NCBI RefSeq assembly: GCF_900184945.1
Contig: NZ_FXYF01000016.1
Span: forward strand, 37,339 to 101,338
DNA length: 64,000 nt
Direction: 5' to 3'
Source: Antarctobacter aquimaris
GTDB lineage: Bacteria; Pseudomonadota; Alphaproteobacteria; Rhodobacterales; Rhodobacteraceae
Positions 43,798 to 52,432 of the stretch are shown one piece after another. The notes under the pieces are model-generated. The model saw only the letters and a program-made list of their open reading frames with translations. It was not told where the DNA came from and did no database searches. Position 1 is the stretch's first letter. Every line of letters begins with the position of its first letter. The position numbers were made by a program, and so were the translations under genes.

Positions 43798-44442
43798 ATG
43801 CTCCTTCGACGGGTCATCGCCGTGCTGTGCCTGTCTGGCTTCGCTGCCACGTTTGCGTTTGGCGCGGATGACCTCGACCGCCTGTCCGAAGAGCTGCGGC
43901 GCGAAGTGCAGGAGGACGCCCGGCAGGAGGCGCTGGCGCGGATCTACGATCACCCCGGCCCGGTCATCATCGTGCCGCGCGACGCCCCGCCCCCCGCCGA
44001 GGTCGACATGCTCAAGGTCCGCTTTGGCGACCCGGCGCTGCATCGTGCCTTTCTTGCGGCGCGCGACTCGCTGCCCGCCGCGCTGGCCGCGACCGAAAAG
44101 CGCAACGGCTGGTTCTCGCCCTCGCTCGCGCTCTACGTCGCGGTCCGGGTGGCCGACCCGGACAAGCAGATCGAATTCGTCTGGGTCGACAACATCCGCC
44201 GCGATGGCAAGGGCTACGCCGGGACGCTGGCCAGCCACCCGCGTTACATGCCGGGCCTGCGGCTGCGGTCGCCCATCGCCTTTCTCAACCCGCAGGTGGC
44301 CGACTGGGCGGTGCAGGCCGAGGACGGCCGCTATTACGGCTACTTCATCACCCGCGCCCGGTTGAAGGATATTGCGGAGCCGCTGGCCGGTCAGATCCGC
44401 GCCCTGATGGTGGCGCGCCCCGTGCCGCTGATCTGGCAATGA
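43798..44442 (+). CDS. Secreted DUF2314 protein, paralogue of the preceding gene
   Basis: A 214-residue protein with signal peptide MLLRRVIAVLCLSGFAATFAFGAD, a charged spacer (RLSEELRREVQEDARQEALARIY), then a DUF2314 domain with IEFVWVDNIRRDGKGYAGTLAS, NPQVADWAVQAEDGRYYGYFITRARL, aligned to the same blocks in the preceding protein. The stop overlaps the VOC gene by four bases. The divergence between the two paralogues implies an old duplication. Function unknown; periplasmic location inferred. Confidence 0.85.
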   Translation: MLLRRVIAVLCLSGFAATFAFGADDLDRLSEELRREVQEDARQEALARIYDHPGPVIIVPRDAPPPAEVDMLKVRFGDPALHRAFLAARDSLPAALAATEKRNGWFSPSLALYVAVRVADPDKQIEFVWVDNIRRDGKGYAGTLASHPRYMPGLRLRSPIAFLNPQVADWAVQAEDGRYYGYFITRARLKDIAEPLAGQIRALMVARPVPLIWQ

Positions 44443-44819
44443 GCCTGCACCTCGCGCTGGTCTCCATCCTGGTGCCCACCTACGCCGAAGGGCTGGCCTT
44501 TTTCGTCGGCCGGCCGGGCTTTGACCTGATCGAGGACAGCCCGCAGGACGGCAAACGCTGGGTCCGGGTGGCGCCCAGGGGCGCACAGACGCAGTTCCTG
44601 CTGGCCGAGGCGCAGGGCGCGCAACGGGACGCCATCGGCAACCAGGGCGGCGGGCGGGTCTGGCTGTTCCTGCACACCGACGATTTTACCCGCGACCACG
44701 CCGCCTTTTCCGCCGCCGGAGTCGTCTTCGAAGAGGCCCCGCGCCACGAAGCCTACGGCACCGTCGCGGTGTTCCGCGATCCCTTTGGCAACCGCTGGGA
44801 CCTGATCCAGCCCGGCTGA
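44439..44819 (+). CDS. VOC family protein (glyoxalase/bleomycin-resistance fold)
   Basis: A 126-residue protein of single VOC-module-pair length: LALVSILVPTYAEGLAFFVGRPGFDLIEDS at the N-terminus and VFRDPFGNRWDLIQPG at the C-terminus, the latter the hallmark DPxGNxWxL/F ending. The metal ligands of glyoxalase I are not obvious, so the activity cannot be named. Coupled to the upstream DUF2314 gene by an ATGA overlap. Confidence 0.85.
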   Translation: MSLHLALVSILVPTYAEGLAFFVGRPGFDLIEDSPQDGKRWVRVAPRGAQTQFLLAEAQGAQRDAIGNQGGGRVWLFLHTDDFTRDHAAFSAAGVVFEEAPRHEAYGTVAVFRDPFGNRWDLIQPG

Positions 44820-44861
44820 GGGGCGGCATGGCAAAACCCGGGCGCGGTCCCAAATTTCCTC

Positions 44862-44890
44862 TTGCACCCGCCCGCGCAAGAGGCTAATTC
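44862..44890 (+). promoter_or_regulatory. Candidate promoter of the tRNA-Gly genes
   Basis: TTGCAC at 44862-44867 and TAATTC at 44885-44890 are separated by 17 bases, and the -10-like box ends 19 bases before the first tRNA-Gly. The spacing is right for a housekeeping sigma-70 promoter of a stable RNA; no start-site evidence is available. Confidence 0.45.
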
Positions 44891-44909
44891 CGCCGTCACC
44901 ATCTGGCAC

Positions 44910-44984
44910 GCGGGCGTAGCTCAGGGGTAGAGCATAACCTTGCCAAGGTTAGGGTCGGGCGTTCGAATCGCCTCGCCCGCTCCA
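44910..44984 (+). tRNA. tRNA-Gly (GCC)
   Basis: A 75-base gene including an encoded CCA. Acceptor stem GCGGGCG pairs with CGCCCGC, D-arm GCTC/GAGC, anticodon stem TAACC/GGTTA with loop TTGCCAA giving anticodon GCC, T-arm with TTCGAAT loop. All stems close. Identical to the next copy. Confidence 0.98.
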
Positions 44985-45053
44985 GATGGTCGGATCCAGG
45001 ATGCCGCACTTTCCCCGGGTGCTACGCAGGATCCAAAACGACAAGATGGATAT

Positions 45054-45128
45054 GCGGGCGTAGCTCAGGGGTAGAGCATAACCTTGCCAAGGTTAGGGTC
45101 GGGCGTTCGAATCGCCTCGCCCGCTCCA
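45054..45128 (+). tRNA. tRNA-Gly (GCC), identical second copy
   Basis: Base-for-base identical over all 75 positions to the copy at 44910-44984, with the same CCA end, 69 bases downstream. The spacer and flanks are unrelated, apart from short matches. Probably transcribed with the first copy. Confidence 0.98.
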
Positions 45129-45204
45129 TCTTTTCCTCTCTGCCATTTACAGGTCGACCAGCGCTGGCTAGCCTTCCGGGTATTTCCGAGATCGGAGGCC
45201 CATT

Positions 45205-46305
45205 GTGAAACCCCTTGCCCGCGCCCTGTTTTTTCTGCTGTTCGCGTCCCCCGCCCTTGCCGAGCCGATGACCTTCCGCCTTGCCGGCAATGGCGGCAAT
45301 TGCGAGGAATGCGCATGGGTCGTTGCCGAGGGCGAGATCGTCGCCTCGACTCCGGACGACTTCACCCGGTTCATGGACGGAAAATTCGCCCGCCTGGTGG
45401 TTTTCGATTCCCCGGGGGGAGAGTTGGGAACCGCGCTGCGCCTGGGCCGGTTGCTGCGCGAACGCGGCCACCTGACCGGTGTCGGCCAGACTGTAAAGGA
45501 CGATTACGGCACCTTCAGCAAGGTGATCGAAGGCAGCTGCGAGAGCGCCTGTGCCTTCGCCTTCATGGGCGGCGAAGCCCGCAGGATCGACGAACCCGAC
45601 GCCAATGTCTTTGTCCCGCTGCCCGGCAGGATCGGCATGCACCGCTTCTACACCCGCGAAGGCAACGAGATCCCCTCGGCCGCGACGCAACAGATCATGG
45701 GTCAACTCCTGATCTATGTTCAGGACATGGGCGTCGACCCGCGCGTTCTGTCGCTGGCGAGCACCGCGTCCGAGGACGAGATGTATTTCTTTTCGGCGCA
45801 GGAGCTGAGCGAGCTGCGGCTTGTCACCACGCGGTCGCAGGGCCCGGCGGTGCCGCGGATCGTCGCCGATGGCCTCGCCGTGGAATGGACCCATCATGAC
45901 GATGCCCGCCGGGTCGAGCGCTATATACAGATGCATTGCCGCGGGACACCCGACCAGTGGATCCTGACCGTCACCAGGTTGAATGCCCTGTCAGATCCCG
46001 GTGCCTCGGCCGGGCTGGACTTTGCGCCCTACGAACACGACGAGATCATGTACAACGACATGCACATCCGCATCGCCGGAGAGCAGGTCGCAATGGCGAA
46101 GTCGGACATTCTTGCCGAGCAGAGCAATGGCCGCGACCTGCGCCTGGCCGTAAGGCTGCCCGTCGACATCCGCGAACACGCGGGACACGAATACCGTTTC
46201 GTCACAACGCAATTGCGGATGGCGACCGGCCTCTATTGGGCAGGGGGCAATTTCCCGGACGCCAACACGCTGAACGTCTTGTCGAGGGCCTGTATCACCG
46301 AGTGA
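45205..46305 (+). CDS. Secreted ClpP-fold (COG3904-like) protein
   Basis: A 366-residue protein starting with GTG at 45205 behind ATCGGAGG. Signal peptide MKPLARALFFLLFASPALAEP. Residues about 60-115 read VVFDSPGGELGTALRLGRLLRERG and SCESACAFAFMGGEAR, the pattern of the ClpP/crotonase-like 'predicted periplasmic protein' family COG3904, in which the Ser of CESAC is the likely nucleophile. The C-terminal 150 residues are a separate, unrecognised domain. Periplasmic proteolysis is a reasonable but unproven role. Directly downstream of the two tRNA genes. Confidence 0.7.
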   Translation: MKPLARALFFLLFASPALAEPMTFRLAGNGGNCEECAWVVAEGEIVASTPDDFTRFMDGKFARLVVFDSPGGELGTALRLGRLLRERGHLTGVGQTVKDDYGTFSKVIEGSCESACAFAFMGGEARRIDEPDANVFVPLPGRIGMHRFYTREGNEIPSAATQQIMGQLLIYVQDMGVDPRVLSLASTASEDEMYFFSAQELSELRLVTTRSQGPAVPRIVADGLAVEWTHHDDARRVERYIQMHCRGTPDQWILTVTRLNALSDPGASAGLDFAPYEHDEIMYNDMHIRIAGEQVAMAKSDILAEQSNGRDLRLAVRLPVDIREHAGHEYRFVTTQLRMATGLYWAGGNFPDANTLNVLSRACITE

Positions 46306-46466
46306 GCCCGCGGCTGAACCGCTGACACCTCTTTGGCTGTCGCCCTGCCGCACGCCTGCGCGCCGCCAACAGTGGCGGGTTGCGCACAAGACCGGAATTC
46401 CCGTCCGGCCCCACTTGGCCTCCGGCAAGGCACGGCCTAGAAGGGCCCGAGTTCAAGGGAAAAACC

Positions 46467-47054
46467 ATGCGCACCGCCACGATCACCCGCAAGACCGCCG
46501 AAACCGAGATCACCGTCGAGGTGAACCTCGACGGCACCGGCATCTACGACAACGCCACCGGCGTCGGCTTTTTCGACCACATGCTGGACCAGCTGTCGCG
46601 CCACGCGCTGATCGACATGACGGTGCGGGCCAAGGGTGACCTGCACATCGACGATCACCACACGGTCGAGGACGTGGGCATCACGCTGGGCCAGGCGCTG
46701 ACCCGGGCCATGGGCGACAAGCGCGGCATCGTGCGCTACGGATCGTGCCTCCTGCCGATGGACGATGCGCTGGTGCGCGCGGCGCTGGACCTGTCGGCGC
46801 GGCCGTACCTCGTCTGGAACGTCGACCTGCCGACGCAGAAGATCGGCACATTCGACACCGAGCTGGTGCGCGAATTCTTCCAGGCCTTCAGCACCCATGG
46901 CGGGATCACCCTGCACGTGGACATGCTGCACGGGGTCAACAGCCACCACATCGCCGAAGCCGCCTTCAAGGCGGTGGCCCGCGCCCTGCGCGACGCGCTG
47001 GAGGTGGACCCGCGCAAGGCCGACGCCGTGCCGTCGACCAAGGGCGCGCTCTGA
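46467..47054 (+). CDS. hisB: Imidazoleglycerol-phosphate dehydratase
   Basis: A 195-residue stand-alone HisB (no phosphatase domain). The two metal-site repeats are clear: [17 protein letters not shown] and [17 protein letters not shown], then [37 protein letters not shown]. It dehydrates imidazoleglycerol phosphate to imidazole-acetol phosphate. ATG at 46467 ([15 protein letters not shown]). First gene of the his cluster in this window, one base before hisH. Confidence 0.97.
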   Translation: MRTATITRKTAETEITVEVNLDGTGIYDNATGVGFFDHMLDQLSRHALIDMTVRAKGDLHIDDHHTVEDVGITLGQALTRAMGDKRGIVRYGSCLLPMDDALVRAALDLSARPYLVWNVDLPTQKIGTFDTELVREFFQAFSTHGGITLHVDMLHGVNSHHIAEAAFKAVARALRDALEVDPRKADAVPSTKGAL

Positions 47055-47055
47055 C

Positions 47056-47691
47056 ATGCTGACGGCGATCATCGACTACGAGAGCGGCAACCTGCATTCG
47101 GCCGAGAAGGCCTTTCAGAAGATGGCGGCCGAGACCGGCGCGGGCGCGGTGCGTGTGACCGACGACCCCGAGGTCGTCGCCGCCGCCGACCGCATCGTGC
47201 TGCCCGGCGATGGCGCCTTTCCGGCCTGCGCCGAAGCGCTGCGGGCATCTGGCTGTTTCGAGGCGATGGTCGAGGCGGTCGAGCGCAAGGGGCGGCCGTT
47301 CCTGGGCATCTGCGTCGGCATGCAGCTGATGGCCCGCGTCGGGCATGAATACCGCGAGACGCCCGGCCTGGGCTGGATCGACGGCGAGGTGGCGCTGATC
47401 GCCCCCGCCGACAAGGCGCTGAAGGTGCCGCACATGGGCTGGAACGACCTGGTGATCGACCGCCCGCATCCGGTACTGGAAGGCATCGCCACAGGCGATC
47501 ACGCCTATTTCGTGCATTCCTACCAGATGCGGCTGTCCGATCCGGCGCAGCGTGTCGCGCATGTGGACTATGCCGGCGACGTGACCGCCATCGTCGGGCG
47601 CGACAACATGCTGGGCCTGCAATTCCACCCGGAAAAAAGCGCGGCCGCAGGGCTGCGCATGATCGCCAATTTCCTCAACTGGCGACCCTGA
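47056..47691 (+). CDS. hisH: Imidazole glycerol phosphate synthase, glutaminase subunit
   Basis: A 211-residue class I glutamine amidotransferase: nucleophile Cys in GRPFLGICVGMQLM near residue 88, and the His/Glu pair in LGLQFHPEKS near residue 193. It supplies ammonia to HisF for closure of the imidazole ring. Begins two bases after the hisB stop, so it is co-transcribed. The hisA and hisF genes follow only after an interruption by two opposite-strand DUF2147 genes. Confidence 0.97.
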   Translation: MLTAIIDYESGNLHSAEKAFQKMAAETGAGAVRVTDDPEVVAAADRIVLPGDGAFPACAEALRASGCFEAMVEAVERKGRPFLGICVGMQLMARVGHEYRETPGLGWIDGEVALIAPADKALKVPHMGWNDLVIDRPHPVLEGIATGDHAYFVHSYQMRLSDPAQRVAHVDYAGDVTAIVGRDNMLGLQFHPEKSAAAGLRMIANFLNWRP

Positions 47692-47751
47692 TACCCCGCT
47701 CTGCCCCCTGTCCGGCGCCGGGCGCATCGTCCGACACGCCCAGCCGCTGGG

Positions 47752-48147
47752 TCAGTTCAACCGAGCCCAGGTCTGCCCGTCGCAAACCCCGGCCTTGCAC
47801 CCCGTGACGCGCAACGAATTGCCGGTCAACTGCGCCTTGGCCGAGGCTGTCACGTTCAGCAGGGGCACGCGGACCTTGCCGCCGCCATAGGCGCCGCCTC
47901 CGCTGGGCTTCAAGTCCCAGAACAGGAGTTTGCCGACGTTCGGTGTCTTGACCTCGCGCCCCTGCGGGTCGAAGGCTTTGAACACCGTGCCGCACAGGGC
48001 CACGCCGCAAGGGTCGACGCGGATATGACTGGACAGGTTCTTTCGGTCGGGCGGCGTCTTCCACAGGCCGACCATGGGGTCAGCAGCCGCGGCCGACATG
48101 GCAAACCCGACAACAAACATCAACGGGAGCAGGAGAAAGCGTTTCAT
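47752..48147 (-). CDS. DUF2147 secreted protein, first of two
   Basis: A 131-residue protein with signal peptide MKRFLLLPLMFVVGFAMSAAAAD and a lipocalin-like DUF2147 domain: PMVGLWKTPPDRKNL, HIRVDPCGVALCGTVFKAFDP, then LTGNSLRVTGCKAGVCDGQTWAR. Two Cys pairs probably form disulfides. The family is periplasmic; function not established. Opposite strand to the his genes it interrupts. Confidence 0.88.
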   Translation of the reverse strand: MKRFLLLPLMFVVGFAMSAAAADPMVGLWKTPPDRKNLSSHIRVDPCGVALCGTVFKAFDPQGREVKTPNVGKLLFWDLKPSGGGAYGGGKVRVPLLNVTASAKAQLTGNSLRVTGCKAGVCDGQTWARLN

Positions 48148-48190
48148 TTGCGTGCAACCGCGTGGGCGAGAGATGAAACTCGTCCTCACG

Positions 48191-48216
48191 TGGGAGTATA
48201 TTTGGCAAATGAAAGT
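48191..48216 (+). repeat. Short copy D of the ATATTT / AAATGAAAG intergenic element
   Basis: GGGAGTATATTTGGCAAATGAAAG resembles the second half of copies A and B (GGATATTT followed by an AAGATG/AGAAG purine block). It lies in the 115-base gap between the two DUF2147 genes. The hairpin half is absent, so the match is weak. Confidence 0.35.
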
Positions 48217-48262
48217 GGCTGCCCTGCCCTCGCCGAAAATAACCCTGTCCCGCCGGCACGGC

Positions 48263-48661
48263 TCAGGGAACCCGGGTCCAGGTCTGGCTGGAGCAGATCA
48301 GCCCACCCGCGACACAGCCCTGCAATTTCAGGCTGTTGCCGTTGAGGGTCATCTTGCCAATGTAGGTCTTGCCGTTCGACGGCCGCCAGACCTTGCCGCT
48401 GTAGGTGCCGTCGCCCCTGGGCTCCATCCCGATCACCAGCGTCTTGCCCTGGTTCGGCGAGGCGAATTCGCCGCCCGCGTTGAAGCTGCGTGCGATCACG
48501 CCGCAGATCTTCGGCCCGCAGGGCGCCATCGTCACATGCGCATAGGCGCCGTCGTCCGGCTCTGTCTTCCAGATGCCTTCCACCGGGTCGGCGGCGGCGG
48601 CAGGGCCCGCAAGGGCCAGCATCAGCGCGGCCAGTCCGGCCATCAGTCCGTTATTGTCCAA
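48263..48661 (-). CDS. DUF2147 secreted protein, second of two, TTG start
   Basis: A 132-residue paralogue of the neighbouring DUF2147 protein: signal peptide (MAGLAALMLALAGPAAAAD), DPVEGIWKTEPDDGAYAHVTMAPCGPKICGVIARSF and NGNSLKLQGCVAGGLICSSQTWTRV. I start it at the TTG at 48661 because AGGAGGAGGACACC sits just upstream at ideal spacing; the first ATG is 18 bases further in with no ribosome site. Periplasmic, function unknown. Confidence 0.85.
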   Translation of the reverse strand: MDNNGLMAGLAALMLALAGPAAAADPVEGIWKTEPDDGAYAHVTMAPCGPKICGVIARSFNAGGEFASPNQGKTLVIGMEPRGDGTYSGKVWRPSNGKTYIGKMTLNGNSLKLQGCVAGGLICSSQTWTRVP

Positions 48662-48793
48662 GGTGTCCTCCTCCTGTCAGACGCCATGATCCTTCCGTCT
48701 GGCCACAGAGACGGGCAAGCCTGACGCGAGGTCGCCTTGCGTCTTTCGTTGCGTCATACTAAGTCGCGGCAAAAGACTGGAAGGGCAGCGAAA

Positions 48794-49516
48794 ATGATCC
48801 TGTATCCCGCGATCGACCTGAAAGACGGAAAGGCGGTGCGCCTGCTGCGCGGCGACATGGACAAGGCGACGGTCTTCAACGACGATCCGGCCGCACAGGC
48901 GCTGGAATTCGTGGCTCAGGGCTGCGAGTGGCTGCACCTGGTCGACCTGAACGGCGCTTTCGCCGGTGCGCCGGTCAACGCTGCGGCGGTCGAGTCGATC
49001 CTGCGCCAGACCAGGACCCCCGCCCAGCTGGGCGGCGGCATCCGCGACATGGCGACCATCGAGATGTGGCTGTCCAAGGGCCTCGCACGGGTCATCCTGG
49101 GCACCGTGGCGGTCGAACAGCCGGACCTGGTGCGCGAGGCCGCCCGCGCCTTTCCCGGCCAGGTGGCGGTGGGCATCGACGCCCGCGTCGGCCGCGTGGC
49201 CACCAAGGGCTGGGCCGAGGTCACGCAGGTCGACGCGGTGGACCTGGCGCGCAGTTTCGAAGACGATGGCGTCGCGGCGATCATCTACACCGACATCAAC
49301 CGCGACGGCGCCATGATGGGCCCCAACGTCGAGGCGACCGCGGCGCTGGCCCGCGCGGTGACGATCCCGGTCATCGCCTCGGGCGGCGTGTCTTCGATCA
49401 AGGACCTGATCGCGCTGCGCGACTGCGGCGCGGCGCTGAACGGCGCCATTTCCGGCCGCGCGCTGTATGACGGGGCGATTGATCTGAAGGAGGCGCTGGA
49501 AGTCCTGCGGACCTGA
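48794..49516 (+). CDS. hisA: ProFAR (phosphoribosylformimino-AICAR-P) isomerase
   Basis: A 240-residue beta/alpha barrel: [17 protein letters not shown] with the first catalytic Asp8, [27 protein letters not shown] and [14 protein letters not shown] with the second catalytic Asp, then VIASGGVSS, a phosphate-binding loop. It performs the Amadori rearrangement of ProFAR to PRFAR. ATG at 48794 fits the family start. Followed 120 bases later by hisF. Confidence 0.97.
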   Translation: MILYPAIDLKDGKAVRLLRGDMDKATVFNDDPAAQALEFVAQGCEWLHLVDLNGAFAGAPVNAAAVESILRQTRTPAQLGGGIRDMATIEMWLSKGLARVILGTVAVEQPDLVREAARAFPGQVAVGIDARVGRVATKGWAEVTQVDAVDLARSFEDDGVAAIIYTDINRDGAMMGPNVEATAALARAVTIPVIASGGVSSIKDLIALRDCGAALNGAISGRALYDGAIDLKEALEVLRT

Positions 49517-49636
49517 GCGGCCGCCCTTCGGCCCCTGGGGCACCGGACAGGCCGCGATGAATGCGCCATGGGCACAGCGCCAGCTGCCGCGCATCCGCCC
49601 CTTTCCAACACCGCTTTTTCGCGCTACGGCAGGCCC

Positions 49637-50395
49637 ATGCTCAAGACCCGCATCATCCCCTGCCTCGACGTGGCCGACGGCCGCGTGGTCAAGGGCGTCA
49701 ACTTTGTCGACCTGCGCGATGCCGGCGACCCGGTGGACGCCGCCCGCGCCTATGACGCCGCCGGCGCCGACGAGATCTGCTTTCTCGACATCCACGCCAC
49801 GCATGAGAACCGCGGCACCATGTTCGACGTGGTGACCCGCACCGCCGAACAGTGCTTCATCCCGCTGACGGTGGGGGGCGGCGTGCGCACGGTGGGTGAT
49901 GTCCGCGCGCTGCTGCTGGCCGGGGCCGACAAGGTCAGCTTCAACTCCGCCGCCGTGGCCAACCCGGACGTGGTGGCCGAGGCCGCCGACCAGTTCGGCA
50001 GCCAGTGCATCGTCTGCGCCATCGACGCCAAGACCGTGTCCCCCGGCAAGTGGGAGATCTTCACCCACGGCGGGCGCAAGCCCACCGGCATCGACGCGGT
50101 GGAATTCGCCGTCACCATGGCTGCCAAGGGCGCCGGGGAGATCCTGCTGACCTCGATGGACCGCGACGGCACCAAGGCGGGGTTCAACCTGCCGCTGACC
50201 CGCGCCATCGCGGACGCGGTGAACATTCCCGTCATCGCCTCCGGCGGCGTCGGCACGCTGGACCACCTCGTCGAAGGCGTGACCGAGGGCCATGCCTCGG
50301 CGGTGCTGGCGGCCTCGATCTTTCACTTCGGCACCTTCACCATCGGCGAGGCCAAGGCGCACATGGCGGCCGCCGGCATCCCCGTCCGGCTGTGA
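49637..50395 (+). CDS. hisF: Imidazole glycerol phosphate synthase, cyclase subunit
   Basis: A 252-residue beta/alpha barrel related to His[21 protein letters not shown] with Asp11, [42 protein letters not shown] with the second catalytic Asp, and [13 protein letters not shown]. It combines PRFAR with ammonia from HisH to give IGP and AICAR. Its stop overlaps the GTG start of the next gene (GTGA), so translation continues into it. Confidence 0.97.
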   Translation: MLKTRIIPCLDVADGRVVKGVNFVDLRDAGDPVDAARAYDAAGADEICFLDIHATHENRGTMFDVVTRTAEQCFIPLTVGGGVRTVGDVRALLLAGADKVSFNSAAVANPDVVAEAADQFGSQCIVCAIDAKTVSPGKWEIFTHGGRKPTGIDAVEFAVTMAAKGAGEILLTSMDRDGTKAGFNLPLTRAIADAVNIPVIASGGVGTLDHLVEGVTEGHASAVLAASIFHFGTFTIGEAKAHMAAAGIPVRL

Positions 50396-50799
50396 TCGCC
50401 GACGCGGCGGATATCACCCTGCGCGAGGGCGAGACCGAGCAGGGCACATGCCGATGCTGCGGCGCACCCACCACCATCGTCACCGGCTACCTCGAGGTCG
50501 GCGCGCTGTCGGCCGGATGGTACACCGTCGGCGCGACCATGGGCGAACCGGACCACCTGCCGCTGGTCCGCATCTACCTGGGCGACTGGAGCGACAGCGC
50601 CGGCCCGGCCGAACGCTGGGGCCTCAGGATCGGGATCACGCCCGACGGGCCGAACCTGCTCGACTGGCCGGAAAAGGACAGGGCCGAGGCGCGCCCCGTG
50701 TTCAGCCCGCTTGACCGCGCGCAGGTGCTGGGCACCCCGATGGAGGCGCAGGTCTTCGACCTTCTCGACACCATCCTGAGCGGCGACAGTCGCCTTTGA
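50392..50799 (+). CDS. Conserved hypothetical between hisF and hisE
   Basis: A 135-residue soluble protein starting GTG at 50392 inside the hisF stop (GTGA overlap), [18 protein letters not shown], followed by [15 protein letters not shown], whose CxxC-like CRCC could bind zinc, and [35 protein letters not shown]. No named domain recognised. Tight coupling to hisF and position before hisE suggest co-expression with histidine synthesis, but nothing in the sequence shows a his enzyme activity. Confidence 0.7.
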   Translation: MIADAADITLREGETEQGTCRCCGAPTTIVTGYLEVGALSAGWYTVGATMGEPDHLPLVRIYLGDWSDSAGPAERWGLRIGITPDGPNLLDWPEKDRAEARPVFSPLDRAQVLGTPMEAQVFDLLDTILSGDSRL

Positions 50800-50810
50800 A
50801 AGGACCCGCC

Positions 50811-51125
50811 ATGACCCTCGAAGAGCTGGAAACCATCGTCGCGGCCCGCGCAGCCGCCTCTCCGGACGAAAGCTGGACCGCCAAGCTGCTGGCCAAGGGC
50901 CCCGAGAAAGCCGCCGAGAAGTTCGGCGAAGAGGCGATCGAGGCCATCATCGAAGCGGTGAAGAACGACCGCGAGAAACTGGTGAGCGAGGTGGCGGACG
51001 TGCTGTTTCATCTTCTGGTCATGCTGCGCTCGCGCGAGGTGACTGTGGCCGAGGTCATGGCCGAACTGGACCGCCGCACCGCCAGTTCCGGTCTCGCAGA
51101 AAAGGCCGGGAGGACGGCAGAGTGA
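50811..51125 (+). CDS. hisE: Phosphoribosyl-ATP pyrophosphatase
   Basis: A 104-residue MazG-like stand-alone His[49 protein letters not shown] and [13 protein letters not shown] with the acidic metal-binding ExxE and ExxD motifs. It removes pyrophosphate from PR-ATP, an early step that feeds HisI. ATG at 50811 behind AAAGGACC. Its stop overlaps the following gene's GTG. Confidence 0.95.
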   Translation: MTLEELETIVAARAAASPDESWTAKLLAKGPEKAAEKFGEEAIEAIIEAVKNDREKLVSEVADVLFHLLVMLRSREVTVAEVMAELDRRTASSGLAEKAGRTAE

Positions 51126-51652
51126 CCGGCTACACGCTGGAAGGCTCGCTGCGCGGGCTGAACCACGGGCGGATCTGCGGCCGGTTGCGCCGGCGGCACC
51201 AACCCTGGCTGATGCGCTGGGGCGTGCTGCTGGCGGCACTGGGGCTGGTCCTGTGCCAGGTGGCGATCCCCGCGCTCGACCTGCTGGCGGGCATCAGGCT
51301 GCCCCGCGCGGCCAGCTACCTGCCCTTCGCGCTGTTCCTGGGCTGCGTCATCCTGCTGACCCGCTGGCGCCAGCGCCACGCCATGACGGCGGTGCGGGAT
51401 GCACCGGTGCGGCGCACCGCGATGACCTACCACCTCGCGCCCGAGGGCGTGACCGTCACCGGAGAGCTGAGTCACGCGCAGATGAAATGGCCGGCCTTCC
51501 TCGACGTGGTGGACGATCCCGAAGGTGTGCTGCTGCTGACCGGACCCATGGAGTACCTGGTGCTGCCGCCCGAATCCTTCCGCGATGCCGCACACCGCGC
51601 CGAGGTGCTGCGCCAGGCCAAGGGCTGGCTTGAGGCCGCCCGCGCCGCCTGA
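51122..51652 (+). CDS. YcxB-like membrane protein
   Basis: A 176-residue protein starting GTG at 51122, overlapping the hisE stop. Two membrane helices (about residues 34-55 and 66-81) are followed by a cytoplasmic C-terminal YcxB-like domain ([44 protein letters not shown]). The ending [13 protein letters not shown] is family-like. Function unknown. Last gene of the his transcript before a hairpin. Confidence 0.75.
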   Translation: MTGYTLEGSLRGLNHGRICGRLRRRHQPWLMRWGVLLAALGLVLCQVAIPALDLLAGIRLPRAASYLPFALFLGCVILLTRWRQRHAMTAVRDAPVRRTAMTYHLAPEGVTVTGELSHAQMKWPAFLDVVDDPEGVLLLTGPMEYLVLPPESFRDAAHRAEVLRQAKGWLEAARAA

Positions 51653-51686
51653 GAGCGACGCAAGGCGGGACGGCGGGCGGGGCGCC

Positions 51687-51707
51687 TTTCGCGCGGCACG
51701 CGCGAAA
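51687..51707. terminator. Hairpin between the his cluster and the CoA-binding gene
   Basis: TTTCGCGCG / CGCGCGAAA, a 9-base stem with a GCA loop in the 78-base gap between convergent genes. A T-rich left arm gives a TTT on one strand, so it can stop transcription from either side. Confidence 0.6.
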
Positions 51708-51730
51708 CAGCGTCCGTCCGGCCCGCCACG

Positions 51731-52198
51731 TCAGAGTTTCGAAGAGATGATTCCGGTGTTGAACCCGGCCATGCGCAGCTCGCCGAACAGGCGCTGGTAC
51801 TCGATCTTGGGGCAGCGGTTCATGATCACGTCGACGCCGCGCGCCTCGGCCAGCGCCGCGGCCTCATCATTTTCCACCCCGATCTGCATCCAGACCGTCT
51901 TGAGCGCCGGAAACACCTCCAGCGCCTCGGCCACGATCGGCGGCACATGCTCGGACCGGCGGAAGATGTCGACCATGTCCACGTCCTTCGGGCACTCCGT
52001 CAGACCCGCCCGGACCGTCTGGCCGAACAGGGTCTCGCCGGCATGGCCGGGGTTCACCGGGATCACCGTGAAGCCCTTGAGCGACAGGTAGCGCGCCACG
52101 TAGTAGCTGGGCCGCACGGGGTTCATCGACACACCCACCACCGCGATCTTGCGCGTGCGGGTCAGGATCGTCTTGAGATGGGCATCGGTGTAACGCAT
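51731..52198 (-). CDS. CoA-binding domain protein (YccU family)
   Basis: A 155-residue single Rossmann-type CoA-binding domain: ILTRTRKIAVVGVSMNPVRPSYYVARYLSLKGFTVIPVNPGHAGE and LKTVWMQIGVENDEAAALAEARGVDVIMNRCPKIEYQRL, the same fold as the N-terminal part of succinyl-CoA synthetase alpha. I use the ATG at 52198 (MRYTDAHLKTIL); an in-frame ATG at 52210 would add MDAD. Cytoplasmic, physiological role unknown. A hairpin with a T-run lies just upstream. Confidence 0.85.
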   Translation of the reverse strand: MRYTDAHLKTILTRTRKIAVVGVSMNPVRPSYYVARYLSLKGFTVIPVNPGHAGETLFGQTVRAGLTECPKDVDMVDIFRRSEHVPPIVAEALEVFPALKTVWMQIGVENDEAAALAEARGVDVIMNRCPKIEYQRLFGELRMAGFNTGIISSKL

Positions 52199-52226
52199 GT
52201 CCGCATCCATATACCGGCTTGGTGCA

Positions 52227-52258
52227 AAGAAAAAGCGCCCGGGCAAGAACCCGGGCGC
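52227..52258 (-). terminator. Intrinsic terminator, minus strand, upstream of the CoA-binding gene
   Basis: Stem GCGCCCGGG / CCCGGGCGC (52235-52258, 9 bases, 6-base loop) followed on the minus strand by a TTTT-rich tail (complement of 52227-52234). It ends about 29 bases before the CoA-binding gene and so must stop a transcript begun further right, either a leader/attenuator or a small RNA. Confidence 0.8.
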
Positions 52259-52400
52259 AAGTCACGGAACGAGGGACAGTGAAGGTCTCGCGGGGGTTCC
52301 GATCCCGCGATCCTGATCATGAGATAGGCGTAAATGACACAGATTGAAGCCCTGTAAAGAAACTGTGAACATTTTTCTTGACGTTTCCATCTCGGGCATC
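52259..52400 (-). ncRNA. Candidate small RNA or leader ending at the terminator
   Basis: The 222-base interval between the DUF2235 gene and the CoA-binding gene contains no convincing CDS. Within it lie a second hairpin TCGCGGG/CCCGCGA at 52288-52310 and then the intrinsic terminator, both oriented for minus-strand transcription. The DNA at 52330-52380 is AT-richer than its surroundings, a possible promoter region. A regulated RNA of roughly 100-150 bases is an inference; no promoter could be fixed. Confidence 0.35.
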
Positions 52401-52432
52401 CCGCGACGCATTCCGGCCCGCGCATAACGCTG

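Noticed and set aside
45022..45936. A 304-codon minus-strand frame opposite the second tRNA-Gly and the ClpP-fold gene
   Set aside because: It crosses a tRNA and is antisense to a gene with GTG start, ribosome site and signal peptide.
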